From Phoma sp. XZ068 (Eukaryota > Ascomycota > Dothideomycetes > Pleosporales > Didymellaceae): a stretch of DNA of 64,000 nt. The notes beneath the pieces are model-generated. The model made no database searches. It was given only the letters and a program-made list of their open reading frames with translations, and was not told where the DNA came from. The DNA lies in NCBI GenBank assembly GCA_004835665.1, contig ML240445.1, positions 744,001 to 808,000 on the forward strand. The letters are read 5' to 3'. Shown piece after piece: positions 23,501-34,709 of this stretch. The stretch's first letter is position 1; every line of letters begins with the position of its first letter. The position numbers and the translations under genes were made by a program.

Positions 23501-25122
23501 TCAGAACTGATCAGATATCTCGTCAGCGATCAAGGACTCTCCTGTGATAGGAGACTGATCAGGAGGGGAGGTTTCATACGTCTCATAGTAGGTTGGCAGC
23601 TCAAAATCCGTCGCCGCATGGTCGAGGATATTAGGGTCTACGCCTGGGATTGCTGTATTTGCTGATCCGAGACCAGATCGAGTTGTAGACGAATGTCCTG
23701 CACTTTGCGTGGCGTTGGAAGGGTGAACGTTGACTTCTACCATCTGATCGCCCTCGACTCGTACTTCTCGGTCACGGAGTCGGCGCATCAGCTCGAGGAA
23801 TTGCGAGTTTTGGAACTTCTCGCTAGTGTTGTCTGCAACCCTTTCCAACAGACGACCAGCGGTCTGCGCCATCTCATCGTCATCGTTCATCTGCGGCTGC
23901 TCCTCCTTCTGCTTGGGCTCTTGCTCTGTGAGCTCATTCTCCGGGGTTTTCATATACCCGGCTTCATCCAGGTCCTGCCATATCCGCTCTTGACTCATTG
24001 GCACTTGAGCACCGAGTGGGTATTGTGACATTATTCTTTGGTTGATTGCGGCAATCAATCCCTCTGCCCGTGACTTCACTTCTTGCGGCGCTCCACGGTT
24101 CACAATGCGTTGCAGCGAGTCGACGATCCACTTTGCTTCGTTTGCGTCTTGTACCAGGTCACCGCTTCTCTCTAGAATGCCCATGTTGTCCAAGTACGAT
24201 ACAGCTTCTTCGGTGCGGCCGAGGCCCATTTCGCTCCAGACTTGGATGGCTGAGTAGACAGCTGCGGAGGTGTTAGTAGGAATGGCACAGCTATATGATA
24301 CTACACACCTGGACGTGTTTCCCGTATCCGTATAAGAAGAGGATCCTCACTTGGCCGGTCCATGCCCATCGTCTCAGGGTTCATTGCTTGGGACTGCACT
24401 TGCTTCAGATATGCCTTTGCCGCGTCCATGGCGTCTTGTTGCCCCTGTGACAAGGCGTCTTGCTGCGCCTGTGCGAAGGCCTGTTCGAAGGCTGCTTCGT
24501 CAAATCCTGGCTCCTGAACCGCCTGTTTCCCTTGGGCCACTTGCGACATCTGCGCGCTATGTTGGAAGGCTGGCGGCTGCATGTATGAAGGTCCCGAGAA
24601 CCCGTTCATGCCGAAGCCCGACATGCCGCCAAACGTGTTCTGCGCCTGTTGGGCCTGCGAAAGCGCCGGAGCAGCTGGACCTTGCTGCCTCATGAAATCC
24701 TGATGCCATGCTGACGCCGCATTCGCTGCCTGAGGGCGCTGCTGGAGCGTGTGCACAGGCTGGTTTGAGATGCCCAGTCGCTGAAAATCCGAGGCCCAGT
24801 CAGGTGCCTGTGGAGCATGTGCAAACTGTGGGGGAGGCGTCGCGAACTGGTTCGGGAAATGTTGGAAGTCAGGCTGCGGTGGTCCTGGACGACCTTGCTG
24901 GAAGGCGTCGAACTCAGAATCTAATGCACCAGCATTGGATCCTGGCGATGATCTGAAGCCCTGCCTGCTTTGAGCTCATGTTCTCTTTGGTTCATCATCT
25001 CAACTAACCTGCGCTGGAGAAGGGCGGCCGACCAAGCGGTCTTGCTGCAGAGTCCGATCAACGGAGGTATGCTTTTGGAAGTTCTGCAGAGCGTTTGACG
25101 GCCCGCAAAATGCATCTGCCAT
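23501..25122 (-). CDS. PEX20: PEX20 peroxisomal import co-receptor
   Basis: 508 residues from complement 25122-25009, 24960-24309 and 24261-23501. PEX20 works with Pex7 to import PTS2 proteins into peroxisomes and is recycled by ubiquitination of an N-terminal cysteine. That cysteine is Cys6 in MADAFCGPSNALQNF. The glutamine-rich middle has WxxxF-type motifs (DWASDF, AWHQDFMRQ) for docking to the import machinery. The C-terminal half contains VYSAIQVWSEMGLGRTEEAV, RIWQDLDEAGY, DEMAQTAGRLLERVADNTSEKFQNSQFLELMRRLRDREVRV and DQMVEV, the Pex7-binding core. The start and exon 1 are fixed by the conserved N-terminus. PEX20 is characteristic of filamentous fungi and some yeasts. The C-terminus may be extended by alternative splicing. 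Confidence 0.95.
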
Positions 25123-25785
25123 AGCTGCTGAAGAATAAGGGGTATCACCGCAAAAAAGACAACGAAAAACAAGAATGTGGAAGAAAGGATGTTGTGCTAC
25201 GGTGCTACCGCTCGATCCGTCAGTGCTTCCCATGTCCCGCGCTGCCAGAAGCCGAGGCCTGCTCAGAATCCCCGGCCGGGCCGAACTGCAACGATCAGAT
25301 GTCGACGCCAAGCACGTGTGACACCCTTCACACGCGGCCTCCGAGAGCCCCACATGCAGTCACTGGACAGCGATACAAAGCGTCATGCGGAATGCTGCTC
25401 GCTGGATCTCAGCTGCCCAATGTCGAAGCAAAAGCAGCTTGCCTCTGAGCACCTACCGGAATACTGCATCAGCGAGTGGCGAGTGCTCAGCATGGTTACA
25501 CACGACCGGTGAACAGCTGAGACGCTGTTGAGATAATAATTTGATATCATAATCACGCCAGATGAGTAAGAAAACGCAGCTTTCGGGAGTACTTGCATGC
25601 AATACCTTTATATTGAGTAGAACGCAGCTGCAGTAGTGCCCATCGCTATCAGTGCACATGGTGAAGGAAATGCAAGCCCGCTTCCAGAGCTGATGCGGTC
25701 TGGAGGTGTAGAGAATGGTATACGCGTTCAAATAGCAAGAAAACAATGCTCCAATCCATAAACCAAGCACCCATAATAGTCGTCT
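25123..25785. other. Intergenic region between PEX20 and coiled-coil gene
   Basis: About 660 bases holding the PEX20 promoter and the 3' end of the next minus-strand gene. No other feature recognised. Confidence 0.5.
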
Positions 25786-27559
25786 CTACCTGAAGAACAT
25801 ATCACCGATCGTTACGTTCCTTGCGGGACGTGTGACATCGCTACGAGACCTTGACCTGGACTTTCTGCGCACAAAAGCGTACTCCTTCTTGCCACGACGA
25901 TCGCGTCCATCCGCCTCGATGAAGAGACGGTCTCCGTGGTTTGAGCGGAGTCGCCTTGTGTGCTCGAAGAGAATGTCAGTCTCCTTCTGGCTCATCTCGC
26001 GGAGAACAATGATGTAGTTGGGGTCCTGTATCTGTTAGCATTGAGTAGTGCGCAGAGCAGCAGTAGTGACTTACGGCATCATATTCGTAAGGAATGTCGT
26101 AGTAGTGCAGCGTTTCGATATCAAGATACTCCCTCTTGATCTTGGCGTATGTGGGCTGAGGCGCAATACGCAGTGGGTTATGCGGTGTCAGTCCTACCTG
26201 CTGCTCGAGCTTCTTTTGCTGCTCAGGGTGCACCATGGCTTGGATCTGATTCTCTTGGAATCCGAACTGAGCTAGTCGTTTGCGCATCGCCTCCTCGAGT
26301 TCTTTCTCTTCCTGGTCGTGCTTTGCTTTTTCCGCAGCTTGCTTCTCCGCCTGCTTGCGCATGAAGGCTTCATACTCTTCCTTGTCCTTCCTCTCTTGTT
26401 CCTTCTTCTCGAGCTCGATCTGGAGGAGCAATTCTTGACGTTGCTTCTTTGCCATTTCTGCATCAAGGACTTTCTTGCGCTCATACTCGTAGACAATGCG
26501 CTCGCGCTCGGCCGCAGCCTCCCTTTCTTCCTCGGCCTTCTTCTTGTTGTAGGCGTCTACCGCTGCCTGTTGAGCTGCCTTTGCTTCACGTTCCTGCTTC
26601 TCACGCTTAGCTTGAGCCTCCGCAACGATTCTCTTTGCCTCTTCTTCCCTGGCCTTGGCTTCGTCTTCGCGCTTGCGAGCCTCTTTCTCGAACTTTGCGT
26701 GTTCCTCCTCGATCAGGCGTTTGCGCTTTTCGTCTGCCTCCCGCTGCTCCTTTTCAGCCTCAGCTAGAATTCTCTCGCGCTCGGCCTTCTTCTCTCTCTG
26801 CTCCCTTTCTGCCTTCGCTTTACTGTCTGCGAGGATACGCTCTCTTTTATCCTCTTCGTCCCGTAGTCTGAGCTCACGTGCTCGCTCCTCCCTCTCTCGT
26901 TTGAGGTCCCAGTCGATACGGAGTTTCTCTTCAGCGTGTTTGATGCGGGCCTCCTCATCTTCGCGCTCTTGTCGGTCTTTGATGTATTTCAACTCGATCT
27001 TCCTCCTTAGGATCTCCTCGCGCCTCTCCGCTTCCTCCTCGCGCCTGTCTGCCTCGATCTTGGCTTCGGCTTCTTTCAGTCGCTGCTCGGCCAGTGATAG
27101 CTTCAACTTGTCTTCGTAGGCGCGGTCGGGTGAGTGGCCATGGTGATGATGGTAGTCGCCTCGAGAGTGCGATCGTCCCAGCCGCTCCCTTGTGACCTGC
27201 AATCTTAGTTCTTCGATGTCATCTTCCAGTCCCCATTCGCCAGGCATTCTTCGAGTGCGGCCGCGACCATCAGCGCTGGGCTCTCGGCTCTTTTGGTCGG
27301 TGGTGGTGCGCACGTTGGGGCTGCTCTCATTGTCCATGCGAGTTGTATTGTAGATAGTCACATTGGGGGCGACCCCGTGACCTTGAGACTTGGTTCGATG
27401 AAGCCCACTTGTGTAGTGAACTTCGGGGTTCAAGTACTCGGAGGTGCGGCGGGCGAAATGCTCACGCGGCTTGGGAACATGGCGGGCGCCGCCGTACAGT
27501 TCCTTTCGCTGATACCACTCATCCTCTGAATAGTCGTCGAAGTAGTTTGCGGGAGGCAT
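25786..27559 (-). CDS. Long charged coiled-coil protein, fungal, unknown function
   Basis: 574 residues from complement 27559-26075 and 26025-25786, with a 49-base intron. After an N-terminal region with YFDDYSEDEWYQRKELYG and GEWGLEDDIEELRLQVTRERLG, residues about 170-440 are an almost unbroken Glu/Lys/Arg/Ala-rich coiled coil. A small globular C-terminal module follows: YAKIKREYLDIETLHYYDIPYEYDADPNYIIVLREMSQKETDILFEHTRRL. The tail is basic and Arg/Ser-rich. The module is conserved in other fungal coiled-coil proteins as I remember them, but has no function I can name. A start upstream of MPPANYF would lack an ATG. The strongly biased composition produces long spurious frames on the other strand. 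Confidence 0.85.
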
Positions 27560-29951
27560 CTTGGAGTAAAATGCGTGAGGAGAGGGAGTAAGGAGTATAG
27601 AAAGAAAGGCTTCCAGGCCCAGCAATAAATGCGACCAAAAGCAAGCAGAGCTCAAACAGTGTGGGTTCAGGTGTCAGCTGCGAAAGCGGGGCGGTGGTGA
27701 AAGCTTGCTGGGGGGCGGCACAAGCTGACTGACACAACGCACAAATGCAACGGACAAGCAGGTAACGTGAGACTGCAGGAAGTTTCTGGACGAAGAGCGG
27801 AAACATGAGAATTTGAGAGAAATTAAGCTGCCGTCAATTTGGGGGCCAGAAGCACCATAATGCAGCAAGATGCAGCTAGTCATCAGCCAGGCAGCTGTGT
27901 CGCTTGGGGCTGAAGCCGGGCACTTGTGCATTGGTCTGCTGCCCGCCGGGCTGGATCTGCGCGAACGAGTAGGTGATTGGATACATGGTCACGTTGGTGA
28001 ATCCTCTGAAGACTTTGCTATCAAAGATGACTGCAACCTGCGACGTCTGCGACGTGTTTGCGGGTACATGGCAGCATACAAGCGCGCTGTTGCGCGCCTC
28101 GGTGGAGGGGTACAATCGCTCTATTATTGTCGCTAATGCCGACCATCAACGCGCTTTACCAGGAGTGGTAGCGCGGCGGTTGTAACGACCTTGGATTATG
28201 CTGTCAGCCTCATCGATCGATGTCTTCAGGACCGAATACAGGATCCGTTGGTTGCCGTGCACTGTCGCTGCCACTTACAAAGGTACGTCGCGCCTGCTCC
28301 GGGATGCGGACAGCATGGAAGCGCCTCTTGAAACACTGCGCTCGTGTGCGTCGCTACGAGCATCGTGACCATTTGCTGTTCTGGACAAGCTTTCATGTGC
28401 CGAGAAGGCGAAGTCGGCTCCCAGTTGCACTGCAGCCCCCACCAGGACGTGCATGGCAGCCCAGCCGCACCCTTTCATTTCGACACCTCGACAACGTGAC
28501 TTTGAGAGATCGACATACCCAATAATTGGACTTTTTTAACTTACCTATCTACCGGTATTATGCGCCTTGATGGAGATCTACACGACAGGGAGCTCGGCGG
28601 CAATGAGGCAAGCAGCGATTCCTCAGTATCAGACCCTGTCCGGCACGTGCATCAGTGACTTCAATGAGTACATCTTGTTCATCTGTCAGCCATCCAAACC
28701 CTTCTGTGCACCACAATTCTTGTCCGAAACGCAAGAATTCTTGAGTGATATTCCGCTAATAACACTGAAACCCCTTCCTCCAATGTCAGCCTCAAGGTGA
28801 TATGCTTGACGTGCAAGAACGTTCGGGCCGTAGCCGCGCCGTTTGGTACCAGTTTGTCTACATTCACACTTTAGAGCGCCACAGGACTAGTCTCGTTAAA
28901 AGCTATGATGTGTTCCCGAGCGATCTACCTCGTGCATTTAGTCTAGCACAGCGCGACAACTACCGCATCTCCTGATTGATTTGGAATCCTGGCTGACGCA
29001 TGCTTTCACGTATCTGCAGCTTCTCAGTTGCTCGACCAATGGTCCGGGAGTATGCTTCGCGCCTATTAACAAACATGAGTTTATAAACCAACTTCAAAAA
29101 CACACCGAGAGAGCAGACAGTGCTCTTCACTTACCTTCATACCAGAATTGCACGAACATCGTCGTCCAATCGATTTCAACCGAGATTTGAACCCTTTGCT
29201 GCCTCTTTTGTCCCCAATACATGGTTATGCACACGGTTTGCTTTTAGCTGAACGCTTGAGTGATGAGTATGCTTCTGGGCATTGTGTATCCATGGAAGGG
29301 CTGAGAACATCCACATTTCCAGACACTGCTCCATCAAATTATGTCAAACAGCTGCCCTGACCAATGATGGTGTCATCTCTGAGACATGTCTGTAATATCA
29401 AGGTTTCTGCAAAATTGTCGCGTAGTATTGGATTGTAGCCTGATGGTCAAATGTGGCGTTGTGTACAACACGCTTCAGACACAATTCTGAAGAAGCAATG
29501 CGTGTAGCTGAAGCCTCACCTTAAAGACTACATTGCTTCTTAGGGGGTTTCATGCATATGATTATTGTGATGCACTCGGCGCTGCTTGAATGGTCCTGAC
29601 CAGAGTCGGTCGCACTCATAGACAATGATAAGCACAGGGGAAAGAAGTCGTTAGAGAGTGATTGAGATTGAAAAGACTCCGCTTCAGAGATAGAGCTCTT
29701 TCTCGCCTGCTAACCCAGCCTCTATGGTAGTTATCATCGAGACGCCTTTCATCAGCGTTCACCGATCCAACATGGCAAGGATGTACTGTTACCAAACTTC
29801 GATCTTGAGATAGGTTGTCAGTGCAAAGATCTGACCAGATTGCCGGACCGATAGACATACTAATGGAGCTGTGTATCTCATGATTAACTATCCCCTATAA
29901 TCTTTAATCGCAAATGGGTATTCGCAAACAATGCTAGATTCCATGAGACAA
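27560..29951. other. 2.4 kb gene-free stretch
   Basis: Upstream of the coiled-coil gene and downstream of the KDSR gene. Short frames in it (for example plus 28220-28525 and 28567-28800) have no recognisable domains. No tRNA, repeat or transposon end seen. Confidence 0.5.
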
Positions 29952-31109
29952 CTACTGTGCATTCTGTCTGAATTTCGGCATGCCTTCCTTCTTTCCCCAT
30001 CCCCAGACCTTGCCATTCAGATCGGGTACCATAATAAGCCACACGATGGACACTATCCATGCCATCACTGTGTCCACTACGATGTTGTTCCTCTGACTGC
30101 TGCCTAGCGAACCCCAGCGCAGCAGATCTATCAACCAGTTTGTTGTAGTCATGTAGTTTCCGTTCTCCAGTCCCTTGATGGCAGCTGTTGCGGCTTGAAC
30201 CTCACTTTGCTTGGGGTCAGAAGATTCCAGCAAGCGTGTGACAGGGTGCTTAGTCTTCTCCTCATTCTCAAATCCTGCCGAGAGAATTGTGCCAGGGAAA
30301 ACAGCGTGAATGTTGACATCGAACGGTGCAGGTGTCTGCCCTGTGGCAGTTTTCGACCGGCGGGCTCCGTTGTACAACAATACTTCTGAGCGCAGGCCAT
30401 CTGCTAAGGAGCGCAAGGCGGCTTTAGCAGGCGAGTATGGTGTGTATCCTGCCAAACCCACAAATGCGACTCCAGAGGATGTGAGGATGAAGTGCCGTGT
30501 TCCTTGGGACACAGTGCTCTTCTCTTGAGGCGAGTACGGGGTGTCGGGGTACCACCACGCCTTCAGCGTCTTGTGTGCCAGATATGCAGCTGAGAAGTAG
30601 TTCAGGTCCATTTGCTTCCGCATAGTCTCGGTACTGGTCTCCACGAAGAGCCCAGGTATGGAGGCGCCGGCGATTGCCCATACGATCTCAGGCATAACGC
30701 CATTGTTCCAGGCGGTGGCTTCGGCGAGGATGCGAGAATTTTCTGCTTCAGATGATACATCCGCGGAGATGTAGTGGAAGCGCTGGGTGGAGGGGTTCTT
30801 TGCGTGAGAATGGGCATATACGAGGGCATTTTCGAGATTCTTGACGGTGCGGGCGACGAGGATGAGGTTTGCGCCGCGTGCAGAGAGCAACTTTGCGACC
30901 TCTTTCCCCATGCCCTGGGAGGCACCAGTGAGGAGGACTGTCTACAGTAACACGTCAGTGGTGGTTTGCTTCTATAGACTGAGTGTACTTACCTTTCCCT
31001 CCACCGGGAACTGATTACTCTTCCAGAATGCAAAGCCCATGATGTCCAAACTAATTATTCCGACAAGGATGAGGACAAGGACTGTCGCGCCGAGAAGCAA
31101 TTGAGACAT
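29952..31109 (-). CDS. 3-ketodihydrosphingosine reductase (Tsc10/KDSR/Ksr1 family)
   Basis: 368 residues from complement 31109-30993 and 30941-29952, with a 51-base intron. Short-chain dehydrogenase that reduces 3-ketodihydrosphingosine to dihydrosphingosine with NADPH in the ER, the second step of sphingolipid synthesis. It opens with a hydrophobic anchor (MSQLLLGATVLVLILVGIIS). The dinucleotide motif TGASQGMG follows at about residues 44-51. The catalytic Ser lies in FILTSSGVAFVG, Tyr208 and Lys212 in YSPAK, and FPGTILSAGFENE follows. A second hydrophobic span near the C-terminus (VDTVMAWIVSIVWLIMV) is typical of fungal KDSR. Head to head with UTP3, 278 bases between start codons. Confidence 0.93.
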
Positions 31110-31387
31110 TGGAGTTGAATAATCTGAGAGCTTACATCCGGTGACCACGAGAGACGAAAAGAGAGGGACAAGGATCTTGTAAGCACTACAAGATGTCAAC
31201 AAATCAACTGTGAATAGCGAAATGCTGCAAGTGGCATCGGAACTGGTGGAGGGACGCCTTCCCCATGTCGGCCTAAGGTGGACCCTAGCGCGAAAGGTGG
31301 GTCGTGCTTTCCCGCAGCGGTCGAAACTTTTTGAGGACCATTCTGAACATTGTCAGTCCGGCACCACGAAACCGAACGACAGCAAAT
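31110..31387. promoter_or_regulatory. Compact bidirectional promoter, KDSR gene / UTP3
   Basis: Only 278 bases lie between the two divergent start codons, so both promoters must sit here or overlap. Specific elements cannot be assigned from the sequence alone. Confidence 0.6.
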
Positions 31388-33371
31388 ATGGCCAAGAAAA
31401 GAAAGGCCGGCGGTCGCGCATACGGCGACTCCAAGCCTTCCAAAGACGATGACTCGAAACTCGCCATCAACTCGTGGGAAGACGTTGCCGACTCGGAGGA
31501 TGAATTTCTCTTGAATCGTGAGAAGGTTCTTCTCGACGAGGGGCCCGCCGCGAAGAGGTTGAGGAAGTACCAGGAAGAGGGTGAGTCTGCGACTTTGCCT
31601 TATTATGCAGAATCTGACTTGGATAGACAAATTCCTCGAAAACTCAGACGAAGAAATTCTGGGCGACAACCTTAGCGACAGCGACGACGAGGATGACGAC
31701 GAGGATGACGCCAGCGACATCGCCGAGTCAGACGGACAGGCACCCGAGGATGACGAGGAAATGGATGAGGCTTGGGGTTCTACAAGAAAAGACTACTACA
31801 ATGCCGATGCAATCGAGACAGAACAAGATGCTCTTGACGAAGAGAAGGAAGCACGCCGCCTGCAGAAGAAGCAGCTTCAGGCCATGTCAGAGGCAGCATT
31901 CGGCTTCGACGAGGACGAGTGGCTAGGTCAGGGAGAGGAAGAGGAGGCGGAGGGTGGGGCGAGGGTTACAGAGGTTCTGCCTCAGCTGCAGATTACAGAC
32001 AGCATGTCTGAGGAGGAACGGCTCAAGATCATGAAGACGCGATATCCCGAGTTTGAGCACATCTCAAGAGAATACCTGCGCCTGCAACCGCTGCACGACG
32101 AACTCGCTGCTGCCTCCAACGCCGCCGAACGCCTACTCAAATCACGAGCAACAAAATCAAGCAAGAGCACTCAGACAACACCCATCGCCGTGACGAAATA
32201 CCGAGCCTGCGCCGCATACCTCGCAGCTATGGCAATGTACTTTGCTATCCTCGGTTCAACCGCGAAGGACGACAACTCGTCCGTGATCGCACTGGACCCG
32301 AAGGAGCTGCACGAGCACCCGGTTATGGAGAGCTTGTTGAGGACACAGAGGTTATGGACAAAGATTGAGAGCCTCCCTGTTGCCGACCCAATGGTTGAGA
32401 CGGACGCAGATGAGCTATCAGTCATCGAGGAGGCAAGCGCTCTATCAGGCGCAGAGCTCGATCTTGCGCCCAAGAAGAAGGCTCAGAAGCAGAAGAAGAC
32501 CAAGGCAGAGCGTGCAGCTGAAACCGCTCGCGCTGAAGCTAAGGCCCGCCGCGCTGAGAAGCTTCTACAGACCGAACAAGAGCTTGGATCGCTGGCGGCG
32601 CTTACCGACAAGGCCGCGCTCAAGAAGGCATCGAAGAAGAAGAAGGCGCCGGAGGGCAAGATTAACCTGCTCAACCCTGACGATTCAGACTTCGGCGAGG
32701 AGACGGATCTTACCGCGCACGAATTGGCCGAGAAGGCACGCAAGAAGAAGTCACTGCGCTTCTACACATCACAGATTGCACAGAAGGCCAACAAGCGCGA
32801 TGCAGCTGGCAAAGATCAAGGCGGCGACGCCGACGTACCGCATCGCGAGCGTCTCAAGGACAGGCAAGCACGTTTGCAAGCGGAAGCCGAGAAGCGCGGT
32901 CAACACAAGGACGCGGGACCAGGTGTTGCTCTCGGCGAAGGTCCAGACAGTTCAGGCGACGAGGCCGAGCCCTTCCGCCCAGAAGACAACGACTTCGAAG
33001 ACGAGGACGGTTACTACGACATGGTTGCTGCGCGCAGCAACTCAAAGAAGCAAGCCAAGTCCGACCGTGCAGCCGCGTACGCGGAGGCGGCCAAACAGGG
33101 TGCTCAAGTCATCGAAGAGGAGATTGTCGGCGACGATGGACGCAGGCAAATTAGTTACCAGATTGCGAAGAACAAGGGTCTCACTCCACATCGCAAGAAG
33201 AGCGTCAGGAATCCGCGTGTCAAGAAGAAGGAGAAGTACAAGGAGAAGCTTAAGAAGGAGAAGAGCATGCGGCCGGTGTTCGATAAGTCGAAGGCTGCGT
33301 CTGGTCATGCGAACTACGGAGGTGAACTTACGGGTATCAAGAAAGGCATGGTCAGGAGTAGGAAGTTGTAG
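31388..33371 (+). CDS. UTP3: U3 snoRNP component Utp3/Sas10
   Basis: 645 residues from exons 31388-31580 and 31627-33371. Small-subunit processome protein needed for 18S rRNA maturation in the nucleolus. The N-terminus has MAKKRKAGGRAYGDSKPSKDD and WEDVADSEDEFLLNREK, then a long acidic stretch (DSDDEDDDEDDASDIAESD). The Sas10/Utp3/C1D domain follows (ILKTRYPEF-like MKTRYPEFEHISREYLRLQPLHDEL, through AAYLAAMAMYFAILG). The conserved Sas10 C-terminus is ISYQIAKNKGLTPHRKKSVRNPRVKKKEKY and YGGELTGIKKGMVRSRKL. The domain order and highly charged composition are diagnostic. The 46-base intron is phase 1. Confidence 0.95.
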
Positions 33372-33878
33372 TTCTGTTGATGTAGATGATGTAGGTGCAG
33401 AAATCATACCCTTAATGATCTCACTCATATATTCTCACATGTCTATCTACCTTCCTCATGCTGTGACGTTTTAATCAATACTGTAGGATCCCTGAACGTT
33501 AAGAATTATCGCGCGCAGTTGGACGTCATTCAACGATAACTCGGAACGTTTGCTTGCGGGCAGACAAGATGAAGCTCAGTCGGTCGATCGCTCAGCCTCG
33601 ATACCCTGACGACCCCACCACCCCTCAATCCGCGGCCAGATGCGGGTGACGTCACCCCTCCAGACCGCATACCCATGACTGCAGCCTAGGCTCTTGACCG
33701 TTAACCGCGCTTCGACCAAGTAATCGCCTCCTACCAGGGTACGTTATCAGCATATATACCCTTGACTCTCCCTGATTCAAGACTCACACATACATCCAAC
33801 CAAAACCAACCTCAAACAGCCAACACGATTCTCCAACGAACCTCCATACGCTGCTTCACCACAACACAACTGCACAAC
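33372..33878. other. Intergenic region
   Basis: About 500 bases between two co-oriented genes. Holds the UTP3 3' end and the next promoter; a TATATA-containing stretch lies near 33752. Nothing else recognised. Confidence 0.5.
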
Positions 33879-34265
33879 ATGCCTCTCGTAGTACCCGGCA
33901 TCCAATCCAAGGATGGCAAAGGCGAGGAGGAATGGACGAGCAAGCTCATGGGCAAGTCTCTGGGCGACACCCACAACGAAACCGTATGTTTTCCTCCGCA
34001 ACCCCGCCCTCAACCTCACTCTCTACTGCCCCAACCACACGCACCCGTGGTAGCCTGCCCACTATACCCGTTCCCCTGCTCGTGCCAAATATGCTGCAAG
34101 GAGCCTGGTACTGACACGTGCGCGTAGACTTTCGCAAAGGCAGATCTTCCCAAGGAGCACCGCGTGCTTAAGCCCGGCGATATGAAGACTATGGACTTCA
34201 AGCCTGATAGGCTGAATGTTCACGTTAACGAGGATGGCACCGTGCACAATGTCCAGTACGGTTAA
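33879..34265 (+). CDS. Small I78-type peptidase inhibitor family protein
   Basis: 80 residues from exons 33879-33983 and 34128-34265, with a 144-base intron in phase 0. It reads MPLVVPGIQSKDGKGEEEWTSKLMGKSLGDTHNET and then FAKADLPKEHRVLKPGDMKTMDFKPDRLNVHVNEDGTVHNV. The motifs LxG (here LMGKSLGD), LPKEHRV and RLNVHVNEDGTV match the potato-inhibitor-like I78 family, common as small cytosolic proteins in ascomycetes. There is no signal peptide, so it is probably intracellular. Target protease is unknown. The gene is too small for length-based gene finding, but the conserved motif carries the call. Confidence 0.88.
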
Positions 34266-34709
34266 ATGGTCAACGACAATACATTGCGTGGGGCCTGCAT
34301 AATGAGTTATGAAGTCATGGAGTGAACGGACATTTGAGTAGTGCTACGGCCCCGCAGATAATGCTATGGATGCTCACTTTGACAAATACGATGTTGGTGT
34401 ATTGGACGCACATGTTGACGACGAATGATGTGACATTGAAGGATGCAATTGCTGTTGTACATTTTCGGTCGTAAACTATGCCGAGACACCATCTCAAACT
34501 CGAATGTAGTGAAATGTGCAGGCGCAAGTATATACACGAAGGAGTAAGTTCACACGTAAGCCTCAGGCAGCCCTACATCATCAGCCTTGCCATGGAAGAC
34601 CCACATCGGAGACGCCGAACACTTTGCCACTCTGGGGAACCTTATTTCGACCTCTCCCTCTTGACACATCAGTTGTCAGGAGAATGTTCAGATACTCAAT
34701 TTGCGGCGC
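34266..34709. other. Convergent 3' region
   Basis: About 440 bases between the stops of the I78-type gene and the transcription factor gene. It holds both 3' untranslated regions; no further feature recognised. Confidence 0.5.

Noticed and set aside
26655..27119. Ser/Arg-rich plus-strand frame
   Set aside because: Shadow of the Glu/Lys-rich coiled coil on the minus strand.
32365..33474. 369-codon Arg-rich plus-strand frame
   Set aside because: Out-of-frame reading of UTP3; extreme Arg/Thr/Ser content and no domain.
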